64,000 nucleotides of DNA from 40CM-4-68-19 sp036513415 (GTDB taxonomy: Bacteria > Myxococcota > Myxococcia > Myxococcales > 40CM-4-68-19), in contig DATBZA010000088.1 in assembly GCA_036513415.1 (NCBI GenBank), positions 1 to 64,000 of the forward strand, written 5' to 3'. Positions 1 through 7,239 of this stretch are shown one piece after another; within the stretch, counting starts at the first letter, position 1, and each line of letters begins with the position of its first letter. Below the pieces are notes generated by a model. It was not told the origin of the DNA. It saw only the letters and a list, made by a program, of their open reading frames with translations, and did not search any database. The translations under genes and the position numbers were made by a program.

Positions 1-2
1 AG

Positions 3-1238
3 CTGTACTCGGACGAGACGCTCCGCCACGGAAGCGACGAGCTGGGAGCCGATCTCCGCGACCGCGCGCAGGCGCTCTTGCGGCACTGCACCGATCTGGA
101 GACGGGCGACCTGCGCCGGGCGCCCGCCGCCGTCGCCGCTCCGCCGGTCCGGGAATCCCGCGAGAAACGCGCGCCGCTTTCGCAGGGGCGCATGCGCCGG
201 CTGGTGTACAGGGAGGCGTGGCGAAAGCGCGCAAACGGGCCGCACCGGGCCCTTCCGCTGGCTCCAAGTCGCTTGGTGCTCGAGGACGGCGAGGGCCTCG
301 CCGGGCTCGATACCGCCACTGGAGAGGAGAAATGGCGGGTCGCGGCCCTGCCCGGCGCGGTCGAGCGGGGCTCCGAGCTGTACTACGCGGAGCCCGGCGA
401 CGCGCTGATCCGGCTCGACGGGATCTCCGGCGAGGTCCGCTGGAAGCGGCGGATGCGCGGAGGGGTGCACTCCGGCCGCCTGTGGGCGCTGCCGTCCGGG
501 GTGGTGCGGGCGTTGCCGGGCGAAGGGCTGGCGCTGGTGACCGATTCCGGTTCGCTGGCGTTCCGCTCGAAGTTGCCGGGCGGCGCGCCCGAGCACCTGG
601 CCTCCGTGTCGGGCGTCCTGGTGACCGGGCTGCGGGCGGGGCTGCTCGCGGGGCTCGACTCCGGGGATGGCCGCGTACTGTGGAAGCGGCGGATGCGCAC
701 GGCCGCCATCCTGCCCTGCGGGGCGCGCGCGCTCGTGCTCTCGACTGGCGCCCTGGCGTGCATCGAACCGGAGAGTGGAAGGCCGGTCTGGGAGCGGGAG
801 CTTCCGGACGACGCCCACGAGCTCGCCCTGCACGAGGGCGCGGTGCTGCTGCTGGCGGGCGGCCAGGCACTGTCGTTCTCGATCGGCGACGGCGCGCCGC
901 GGACGCCGATGCCGTTGCCATGGGCCGAGCAACTCGTGTGCGAGGACGATGGGGCGCTCATCGCCGCCGGCCCCGGCGGCGCGGCGATGCGCCTCGACGG
1001 CCGCAAGCGCTGGGCGATCGCCGCCTCGGGTGACTCGCCAGCGCCCGCCCTGCTCCACCACGGAGTCGTGCTGTTGCACCGCGGCCCCATCGAGCTGATC
1101 GACGCGGCCGAGGGCCTGCCGCTGGCCCAGCTTCCCCCGGCACGCGCCGCCGCGCTGGGGATGGATCTCTCCTGCGCCTTGATCCAGGACGACGCGGTCA
1201 GCCTGCACCGGCTGGCCACGCACCTCAGCCTGGTCTAA
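3..1238 (+). CDS. PQQ-type beta-propeller protein, 5' end outside window
   Basis: The reading frame is open to the left edge, so the real start lies upstream; the TTG at 78 is only the first start-like codon inside the window. At least four propeller blades are visible, each ending in a D/G-x-G-x-x-x-W pattern, for example TGEEKWRV, SGEVRWKRR, DGRVLWKRR and SGRPVWERE. Such repeats are typical of BamB-like and PQQ-dehydrogenase-like propellers, which usually act as protein-binding scaffolds. About 90 residues before the first blade are charged and show no recognisable domain. No membrane segment is visible in the part present. Whether it is BamB itself cannot be said without the N-terminus. 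The gene converges on the lepA operon. Confidence 0.75.
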   Translation: MYSDETLRHGSDELGADLRDRAQALLRHCTDLETGDLRRAPAAVAAPPVRESREKRAPLSQGRMRRLVYREAWRKRANGPHRALPLAPSRLVLEDGEGLAGLDTATGEEKWRVAALPGAVERGSELYYAEPGDALIRLDGISGEVRWKRRMRGGVHSGRLWALPSGVVRALPGEGLALVTDSGSLAFRSKLPGGAPEHLASVSGVLVTGLRAGLLAGLDSGDGRVLWKRRMRTAAILPCGARALVLSTGALACIEPESGRPVWERELPDDAHELALHEGAVLLLAGGQALSFSIGDGAPRTPMPLPWAEQLVCEDDGALIAAGPGGAAMRLDGRKRWAIAASGDSPAPALLHHGVVLLHRGPIELIDAAEGLPLAQLPPARAAALGMDLSCALIQDDAVSLHRLATHLSLV

Positions 1239-1315
1239 AGAACGCATCTCCTGAGCGGAACTGCCGAATGACCTCGCTCAAGCGTAGCCACTGAGTTGGC
1301 TGCGGCGCGGGGCTG

Positions 1316-1744
1316 TCACCACTTGACGGGCGAGAGGTCCTGCTCCGCGTACTCGTTGAAAGTGACGCGCCGCTGCTGGTTCAGCAGGGGCACCTGGATG
1401 TCCCGCGAGTAGGTCAACCAGATGTGGACGAAGGCGGGGATCTGGGTGCGCTCGATGCGCAGGTCGCCGTCGTCCACGTCGATGCGCATCTCGGTGAGGA
1501 CGCGGCCGTGGTCCTCGACCTTGTGGTCGAAGAGATGGTGCAGCTCGCGGAACACGTACTCGCGAACCCGGCCGTCGTCGCGCTCGCGGTAGGAGAGATT
1601 CGCCGCTTCCTTGAGGACGCGCTTGACCTCCAGGTTTTCCCAGTACGCCGGACCGTAGGTTACGAACCAGAACACCGCCGCGGCGGCGCCGACGAGGATC
1701 AACACCGTCACGAAGGTGAGCCCGCGGTCGCCGCGCCTGCGCAT
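1316..1744 (-). CDS. small single-pass membrane protein downstream of lepB
   Basis: 142 residues. The N-terminus is basic (MRRRGDRG) and followed by one hydrophobic segment at about residues 9-28, then a soluble, mostly charged domain with alternating strands. Size, topology and position directly after lepB resemble the DUF4845-type proteins that follow lepB in many Proteobacteria, but I cannot confirm the family by eye. It starts 6 nt after the lepB stop codon, so it is probably co-transcribed with lepA and lepB. Function unknown; a role at the membrane near the secretion machinery is inference from context only. Confidence 0.7.
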   Translation of the reverse strand: MRRRGDRGLTFVTVLILVGAAAAVFWFVTYGPAYWENLEVKRVLKEAANLSYRERDDGRVREYVFRELHHLFDHKVEDHGRVLTEMRIDVDDGDLRIERTQIPAFVHIWLTYSRDIQVPLLNQQRRVTFNEYAEQDLSPVKW

Positions 1745-1750
1745 CAGCCG

Positions 1751-2923
1751 CTAGTTTACACCACGGAACATGCGGTCAAAACGAATGCCCATCGGGCCGC
1801 CGAAGGAGATCCAGATCACGCTGGCCCGGCCCTTGATGTAGCTGAACGGGATCTGGCCGATTCCGCCCTCCACCCGGCTGTCGGCGGAGTTGTCGCGGTT
1901 GTCGCCCATCATGAACACGCGGCCTTCCTCGACCACGAAGGAGCCGGAGCGCTGGAAAACAGGGTCCTTGCGCACCAGGATGGGGTGCCTGTGCCCGTCC
2001 AGGTCCTCGGTGTACATGCGCGAGACGACGTCGATGTCGGTCTCGGTGTACTCGTTGTGGTCCTTGTAGGTGTAGTCGCCGACCTCGACGCGCTTCTGCT
2101 CCACGCCGTTGACGTAGAGGACGTTGTCGCGAATCTCGATCCGGTCCCCCGGCAGCCCCACCACCCGTTTCACGTAGTCGATGTCTGGATGCTGCGGGTT
2201 GATGAAGACCACCACGTCGCCGCGCTTCGGTGGGCGCTCCCCCAGCTTGTGCACCCGGCCAGGGTCGGTGAACGGGATCCGCAGCCCGTAGCTCATCTTG
2301 TTGACGAAGATGAAGTCTCCCACCAGCAGCGTGGGGATCATCGAGCCCGAGGGAATGTGGAAGGGCTCGAAGAAGAACGCGCGCAAGAGCAGCGCGACCA
2401 GGATCGCTCCGCCGATGGACTCGGTGTACTCCCGGACCGCGCCCTTGCGCGCGAAGATCAGGTGCTTGTCCAGGGCGGCGTCGAGCGCATGGCGCGCCCG
2501 CACCGCGGGCATTCCCTCCGGGTTGGCCAGGGCCGTGTCTACTGCCGCGATGGCCTGCTCCATTTCCGCGGCGCCGCCCTCGGGGATCTTGGCCCGGTTG
2601 CGACGCAGCAGCCGGCTCGCGCTCCGCCGGAGCGACTTCGCCTCGTTGCGCGCGCGGCTGCGGACGCCCCAGGGCGTGGCCGATCCGACGGTGGAGATCA
2701 TGAACACGGCCAGGAACACGCAGAGCGAGCCGAGCAGGAAGTTCTGCTGGCGGAGCAGGTGCTGGGCCACGAGACCGATCACGGCCGTCCCCGCCACGAT
2801 TCCGGCGAGCTTGCCGTAGCCCGCCGCCGCGTAGAAGGCGCGCGGCCCCTTGTCAGCCGCGGAGACCAGCTCCGCCTCCCGCTTTGCCTGGGCTGCGCTG
2901 CGCGTTTCGGCCGCTGCGGTCAT
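1751..2923 (-). CDS. lepB: signal peptidase I
   Basis: Cleaves signal peptides from exported preproteins at the outer face of the inner membrane. 390 residues from the ATG at 2923, chosen because it overlaps the lepA stop in an ATGA junction. Two membrane segments lie near residues 39-57 and 63-80 and a third near 170-187. The catalytic serine is Ser194 in PSGSMIPTL and the general-base lysine is Lys252 in DYVKRVVGLPGD; the late family motif GDNRDNSADSR is present. The family core is about 220-260 residues; the first 160 residues here, with two extra membrane segments and a charged linker, are an N-terminal extension. It sits between lepA and a small membrane protein in one operon. Confidence 0.95.
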   Translation of the reverse strand: MTAAAETRSAAQAKREAELVSAADKGPRAFYAAAGYGKLAGIVAGTAVIGLVAQHLLRQQNFLLGSLCVFLAVFMISTVGSATPWGVRSRARNEAKSLRRSASRLLRRNRAKIPEGGAAEMEQAIAAVDTALANPEGMPAVRARHALDAALDKHLIFARKGAVREYTESIGGAILVALLLRAFFFEPFHIPSGSMIPTLLVGDFIFVNKMSYGLRIPFTDPGRVHKLGERPPKRGDVVVFINPQHPDIDYVKRVVGLPGDRIEIRDNVLYVNGVEQKRVEVGDYTYKDHNEYTETDIDVVSRMYTEDLDGHRHPILVRKDPVFQRSGSFVVEEGRVFMMGDNRDNSADSRVEGGIGQIPFSYIKGRASVIWISFGGPMGIRFDRMFRGVN

Positions 2924-4728
2924 TCCTCCACCCGGAGCACCGCGAGGAACGCTTCCTGCGGGATCTCGATCTGTCCCACTGACTTCATCCGCTTCTTGCC
3001 TTCCTTCTGCTTCTCGAGGAGCTTCCGCTTGCGCGAGATGTCGCCGCCATAGCATTTGGCCAGCACGTTCTTGCGCAACGCCTTCTGCGTCTCGCGTGCG
3101 ATCACGCGCGACCCGATGGCCGCCTGGATGGCCACCTCGTACATCTGCTTGGGAATCTCTTCCTTGAGCTTCTCGCAGATCACCCGCCCGCGGTGGTACG
3201 CCCGGTCCCGGTGGACGATGGTCGAGAGCGCGTCCACCGGCTCGCCGTTGATCAGGATGTCGAGCTTCACCAGATCGGCCTCCTGGTACCCGAGCGGCTC
3301 ATAGTCCAGCGAAGCGTAACCGCGGGAGATGCTCTTCAGCTTGTCAAAGAAGTCGAACACCACCTCGGCAAGCGGGATCTCGTAGGTGATCTGCACGCGC
3401 TTGCTGCCGATGTACTTGATGTCCTTCTGCACGCCGCGGCGATCCTGGCACAGCTGCAGGACCGCCCCGACATATTCGTTGGGCACGTAGACGTGGGTGA
3501 GCAGCATCGGCTCCATCAGCTTCTCGATCTCGCCCTCCGGCGGGAGTTTCGCCGGATTGTCCACGCGGATCTCGTTTCCGTCCTTCTTCACCACTTTGTA
3601 GACCACGGAGGGCGCGGTGGTGATCAGATCAAGGTTGTACTCGCGCTCCAGCCGCTCCTGCACGATCTCCATGTGCAACAGCCCCAGGTATCCACACCGG
3701 AATCCGAACCCGAGGGCCTGCGAAGTCTCCGGCTCATAGGTAAAGGCGGAATCGTTCAGGCGCAGCTTCTCCAGCGCGTCGCGGGTGTTCTCGTAATCGG
3801 CCGAATCTACGGGGAAAATCCCCGAGAAGACCATCGGCTTGATCTCCTTGAACCCGGGCACCGGCTTGTCGGTCGGCCGCAGCGCCTCGGTGAGGGTGTC
3901 GCCCACCTTGGCGTCCTGGATCACCTTCACGTTGGCGACCACGAACCCCACTTCCCCGGCGATCAGCTCGTTCTTCGCGCGCGCCTTGGGAGCGAAGACC
4001 CCCACCTCGCTCACCTCGTACTCGCGCTTGTTGGACATGAACTGGATCTTCTGCCGCGGCTTGACGGTCCCCTCGAAGACGCGGACCAGCATGATCACGC
4101 CGCGGTAGGAGTCGTACCAGCTGTCGAAGATCAGGGCCTTCAGGGGAGCCTCGGGGTCGCCCGTGGGTGGGGGGACGATCCTGACGATCTCCTCCAGCAG
4201 CTCCTCGATGCCGATGCCCTCCTTGGCGCTGGCCGGCACCGCATGGCTGGCGTCGAGGCCGATGACCTCCTCGATCTCTTTGCGCGTGCCCTCGACGTCG
4301 GCGCTGGGCAGGTCGATCTTGTTGATCACCGGCACCACGGCCAGGTCGTGCTCCAGCGCCAGGTAGACGTTCGCCAGCGTCTGCGCTTCCACCCCTTGCG
4401 AGGCGTCGACCACCAGCACGGCGCCCTCGCAAGCGGAGAGGCTGCGGGAGACCTCGTAAGCGAAGTCGACGTGCCCGGGCGTGTCGATCAGGTTGAGGAC
4501 GTAGTCCTTGCCGTCTCGCTTGCTGCGCCAGTTCATGCGCACGGACTGCGCCTTGATGGTGATCCCCCGCTCCCGCTCCAGCTCCATGTTGTCGAGGAAC
4601 TGATCCTGCGCTTCGCGCTGCGTCACCGTGCCGGTCTTCTCCAGCAGCCGGTCCGAGAGCGTGGACTTGCCGTGATCGATGTGCGCGATGATGGAGAAGT
4701 TGCGGAGGTGCTGGTTCTGCTCAGGCAT
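2920..4728 (-). CDS. lepA: elongation factor 4 (translational GTPase LepA)
   Basis: Ribosome-binding GTPase that back-translocates or remodels stalled ribosomes. 602 residues, the normal length of the family, from the ATG at 4728; the open frame reaches 4998 but the extra residues are not LepA-like. G1 motif AHIDHGKST at residues 15-23, G3 DTPGH near 82 and G4 NKID near 135 are intact. The C-terminal LepA-specific region (KRMKSVGQIEIPQEAF) is also present. The stop codon overlaps the lepB start by 4 nt (ATGA), indicating translational coupling. The upstream leader is long and rich in inverted repeats (see 4729-5206). Confidence 0.96.
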   Translation of the reverse strand: MPEQNQHLRNFSIIAHIDHGKSTLSDRLLEKTGTVTQREAQDQFLDNMELERERGITIKAQSVRMNWRSKRDGKDYVLNLIDTPGHVDFAYEVSRSLSACEGAVLVVDASQGVEAQTLANVYLALEHDLAVVPVINKIDLPSADVEGTRKEIEEVIGLDASHAVPASAKEGIGIEELLEEIVRIVPPPTGDPEAPLKALIFDSWYDSYRGVIMLVRVFEGTVKPRQKIQFMSNKREYEVSEVGVFAPKARAKNELIAGEVGFVVANVKVIQDAKVGDTLTEALRPTDKPVPGFKEIKPMVFSGIFPVDSADYENTRDALEKLRLNDSAFTYEPETSQALGFGFRCGYLGLLHMEIVQERLEREYNLDLITTAPSVVYKVVKKDGNEIRVDNPAKLPPEGEIEKLMEPMLLTHVYVPNEYVGAVLQLCQDRRGVQKDIKYIGSKRVQITYEIPLAEVVFDFFDKLKSISRGYASLDYEPLGYQEADLVKLDILINGEPVDALSTIVHRDRAYHRGRVICEKLKEEIPKQMYEVAIQAAIGSRVIARETQKALRKNVLAKCYGGDISRKRKLLEKQKEGKKRMKSVGQIEIPQEAFLAVLRVEE

Positions 4729-5065
4729 CGTCCATTTCCGGGAGCGGGGGGGATAACATGCGAGGCCGTGACGCACAATGGCGCGAATCATCCGCCCCCT
4801 CCCGCGCGCCGCCGGCTGCCCGCGCGACACGACCTGGGGGCGCGAGCGAGTGTCGCGCGAGAGCGTTTGTGGCCCGTTCCTTCCCTCACTCAGTGAATCA
4901 ATGCGGGGCGCGGCGCGCGTTGTGTGTCGACTGGGTAAGACGCGCGCAGATAGCCGACGGGGTGCGTGGCCGTCGCGCCGCCGCATCAGAAAGCACACGA
5001 CGCGCAGTATGCGCCGCCCCGTGTCTCTCGCCTCACGTGAAGTGCCTCGCCGGCGTGCTCGCTTT
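4729..5065 (-). other. long lepA 5' leader with inverted repeats, no gene seen
   Basis: No convincing gene is visible on either strand between lepA and the end of the decarboxylase gene. The stretch holds a perfect 10-bp inverted repeat (CGCGCGACAC at 4821-4830 and GTGTCGCGCG at 4850-4859, 19-nt spacer) and a short palindrome TCACTCAGTGA at 4886-4896. As it lies directly upstream of lepA it probably contains the lepA promoter and a structured leader, but I cannot point to a clear -10/-35 pair. The remainder of the gap (5066-5204) is a direct repeat described separately. Confidence 0.4.
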
Positions 5066-5123
5066 CTGCGTGGCGGAGCACGGCCATGCAGCCCGGCGGC
5101 GTCTCAGCGAACGATACACAAGC
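5066..5123. repeat. 58-bp direct repeat, copy 1
   Basis: Identical over 58 bp to 5147-5204; the two copies are separated by 23 bp (period 81). Each copy starts with a hairpin: CTGCGTGGC and GCCATGCAG can pair over 9 positions (one G-U) around the loop GGAGCACG. The unit ends in AACGATACACAAGC. It lies between the decarboxylase stop and the lepA leader, in non-coding DNA. Two copies are too few for a CRISPR array; a duplicated intergenic hairpin element (REP-like) is more likely. Confidence 0.85.
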
Positions 5124-5146
5124 CCAACGAAGGGGCGCGAGGGGTC

Positions 5147-5204
5147 CTGCGTGGCGGAGCACGGCCATGCAGCCCGGCGGCGTCTCAGCGAACGATACAC
5201 AAGC
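5147..5204. repeat. 58-bp direct repeat, copy 2
   Basis: Second, perfect copy of the element at 5066-5123. It ends 2 bp before the stop codon (5207-5209) of the UDP-glucuronate decarboxylase gene, so on the minus strand a hairpin-bearing unit follows that gene immediately and could serve as its transcript end. No T-run follows the stem. Confidence 0.85.
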
Positions 5205-5206
5205 GC

Positions 5207-6145
5207 TCAGAGCGCCAGCTCGCGGCGGAAGTACGCGACGGTCGGAACGAGCCCTGCCTCGAGCGACACCTTCGGCTCCCACCCCAGCAGCGTTCGCGCA
5301 CGCATGATGTCCGGGCGCCGCTGCTTGGGATCGTTCTCAGGAAGCGGCCTGACGGACCGGACCCGGCCGCCCTTCCCCACCACCTTCCGGACGGCGTCCG
5401 CGAACTCGATCAAGGTCATTTCCCGAGGGTTCCCCAGGTTGACCGGCCGCGCGTCGCCCTTTTCTTGCAGCGCCAGCAGCCCCGAGACGAGATCGTCGAC
5501 GTAGCAGAAGCTGCGGGTCTGGGTTCCGTCGCCGAAGACGGTGAAATCTTCGCCGCGAAGCGCCTGCGTGACGAAAGCGGGCACCACCCGGCCGTCGTCG
5601 GCGCGCATCCGCGGGCCATAGGTGTTGAAGATCCGCGCGATGCGGACGGGAAGGCGATGCACCCGCGCGTACGAGGTGACCAGCGCCTCCGCGAACCGCT
5701 TCGCCTCGTCGTAGCAGGAGCGGGGCCCGATCGGGTTGACGTTGCCGAAGTACTCCTCGCGCTGGGGGTGCTCCAGCGGATCCCCGTACACCTCCGACGT
5801 GCTGGCGTGGATCAGCGTGGCACCGGTTTTTCGGGCGAGGTCCAGGGCCTGACGCGTGCCAATCGACCCGACGTCCAACGTCTCGAGCGGCAGCTTCGCG
5901 TAGTCGACCGGCGACGCCGGCGAGGCCAGGTTGAACACCGCTTCCGCGCGCCCCTCGAGTGGAATGGGCCGACAGATGTCGTGCTGCAAGAACTGGTAGC
6001 GGGGGTTGCCGCCGTTCCGGTCGGCGTTGTCGCGGCGGCCTGTGAGAAGGCTGTCCACCGCGACCACCTCGTCACCGCGCGCCAGCAGCCGATCGACCAG
6101 ATGGCTTCCGATGAAACCGGCCCCGCCCAGGACGATCGAGCGCAT
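5207..6145 (-). CDS. NAD-dependent UDP-glucuronate decarboxylase (UDP-xylose synthase type)
   Basis: Extended short-chain dehydrogenase that converts UDP-glucuronate to UDP-xylose for surface polysaccharide. 312 residues. The NAD-binding glycine motif GGAGFIGSHL is at residues 7-16, the ASPASP signature typical of this subfamily at 74-79, the catalytic pair Tyr145/Lys149 in CYDEAKR, and the family stretch GNVNPIGPRS just before it. The ATG at 6145 follows the TAG of the cupin gene with no gap, and all genes from sppA to here share one direction, so it is the last gene of that operon. Other nucleotide-sugar epimerases are a less likely reading. Confidence 0.88.
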   Translation of the reverse strand: MRSIVLGGAGFIGSHLVDRLLARGDEVVAVDSLLTGRRDNADRNGGNPRYQFLQHDICRPIPLEGRAEAVFNLASPASPVDYAKLPLETLDVGSIGTRQALDLARKTGATLIHASTSEVYGDPLEHPQREEYFGNVNPIGPRSCYDEAKRFAEALVTSYARVHRLPVRIARIFNTYGPRMRADDGRVVPAFVTQALRGEDFTVFGDGTQTRSFCYVDDLVSGLLALQEKGDARPVNLGNPREMTLIEFADAVRKVVGKGGRVRSVRPLPENDPKQRRPDIMRARTLLGWEPKVSLEAGLVPTVAYFRRELAL

Positions 6146-6505
6146 CTATTTCACCCGGCCGTAACGGTCCTCGAGCCGGACCACGTCGTCCAGCTCGGGC
6201 GTGGAGGCTTCGAGGATGTCGCAGTCGGTCTGCGCAATCATGCGGTGGCGGAGGAGCGGCGTGATGTGGAAGGAGTCGCCCGGGTGGAGAACGGTTTGCT
6301 GGAGCTCCTCGCCTTCCCCGCCGGTCTCGAAACGCATCACGCCGGTCAGCACATGGATGGTCTCGTCCTTGCGCAGGTGGTACTGGAGGCTGAGGGCGTG
6401 ACCCTTGTCGATGTGCAGGACCTTGCCGACGTAGCGGTCGGTGTGCGCCCAGATGAGCTCGTATCCCCAGGGCTTCTCGATGCGGACGGGCTTGATCGGG
6501 GGCAT
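6146..6505 (-). CDS. cupin protein related to mannose-6-phosphate isomerase
   Basis: 119 residues forming a single cupin barrel. The start (EKPWGYELIW) and the end (DDVVRLEDRYGR) match the C-terminal isomerase domain of bifunctional mannose-1-phosphate guanylyltransferase / mannose-6-phosphate isomerase. Metal-ligand residues expected in cupins are seen in QYHLRKDETIHVL (His and Glu) and near FHITPLLRHRM. The guanylyltransferase domain is absent, so this is a stand-alone cupin; substrate is unproven. It starts 2 nt after the SPOR gene and abuts the decarboxylase gene, which fits a role in sugar-nucleotide supply. Confidence 0.8.
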   Translation of the reverse strand: MPPIKPVRIEKPWGYELIWAHTDRYVGKVLHIDKGHALSLQYHLRKDETIHVLTGVMRFETGGEGEELQQTVLHPGDSFHITPLLRHRMIAQTDCDILEASTPELDDVVRLEDRYGRVK

Positions 6506-6507
6506 GG

Positions 6508-7239
6508 TCAGTGCGCCGGCATCACGGCTGCGGGGCTGCGCAGCTCGCGCTCGACGTCCAGGCGGAAGCGGTTGGCCGCCTCCTTGTCGTGGAATGCGCC
6601 GACGCGGACCCGGTACCAGGTCCCCTTGGCGCCGAGGTTCGCCTCCATCACGTACGGCTTGAGACCGGCCCCGCGCGCGCGGGCCTCCAGGCGGACGGCG
6701 GCGGCGCGGTCCTGCGAAGCTCCGACCTGGACGGTGAAATTGCCCAGCTCGCGGGGAGGCGGCGGCAGCGGCGCGGCAGTCGCCGGGGGCACCTGCACGG
6801 CCCGCTCGGGAGGCGGTACCACGGTGGGTTGCCGGGTGGGTGAAGGGACTACCGATGTCGCCCGCACCGGCTCGGGCTTCTCCACCCGCTCATGCGCCTT
6901 TTCCGCCGGCGCGAGCCTCACGCTCCCTTCCGCGGGTCGGGAAGAAACGGCGGGCGATTCCGGCTTGCGCGCTTGCGCATCGAGCGCCGCGAGATCGCCC
7001 GCGGCCGCCGGCGCTTGCATCGAGGAGATCTTCTTTCCCAGCAGGATCCCGAGCGAGAACACCCCGGCGAGGAGCAGCAGCGCGCACAGCGCCAGCGCGA
7101 CCACCTGCCGGTCATCGAGGGAAAGCTCGATCCTTTCGCGGAGCCGCTCGACCTCGCGCACCGGCGCGGGTGTACCAGACCGGGGCGGGTGCCCGCTACT
7201 CCTCTTCCGCGACCGGAGCGTCCATCCGGTCCGGCGCAC
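6508..7239 (-). CDS. SPOR-domain membrane protein
   Basis: About 243 residues. A basic N-terminus is followed by one membrane helix (about residues 48-68, ending LLLAGVFSLGILLG), a proline-rich linker, and a C-terminal SPOR domain (about 165-238; GNFTVQVGAS, then YRVRVGAF). SPOR domains bind glycan strands lacking stem peptides at division sites. Start choice is uncertain: GTG 7239 has a G-rich stretch just upstream and overlaps the end of argS by 44 nt; GTG 7161 would avoid the overlap but has no ribosome-binding site. Lies between argS and the cupin gene in the same operon. Confidence 0.8.
   Translation of the reverse strand: MRRTGWTLRSRKRSSGHPPRSGTPAPVREVERLRERIELSLDDRQVVALALCALLLLAGVFSLGILLGKKISSMQAPAAAGDLAALDAQARKPESPAVSSRPAEGSVRLAPAEKAHERVEKPEPVRATSVVPSPTRQPTVVPPPERAVQVPPATAAPLPPPPRELGNFTVQVGASQDRAAAVRLEARARGAGLKPYVMEANLGAKGTWYRVRVGAFHDKEAANRFRLDVERELRSPAAVMPAH

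Noticed and set aside
1424..3052. 542-codon plus-strand frame across lepB
   Set aside because: Antisense shadow of lepB and the small membrane protein, with shadow-type composition (long runs of V, D, H and E).
5066..5204. CRISPR-like repeat-spacer-repeat
   Set aside because: Only two units, 58-bp repeat longer than usual and a 23-bp spacer shorter than usual; no cas genes in the window.
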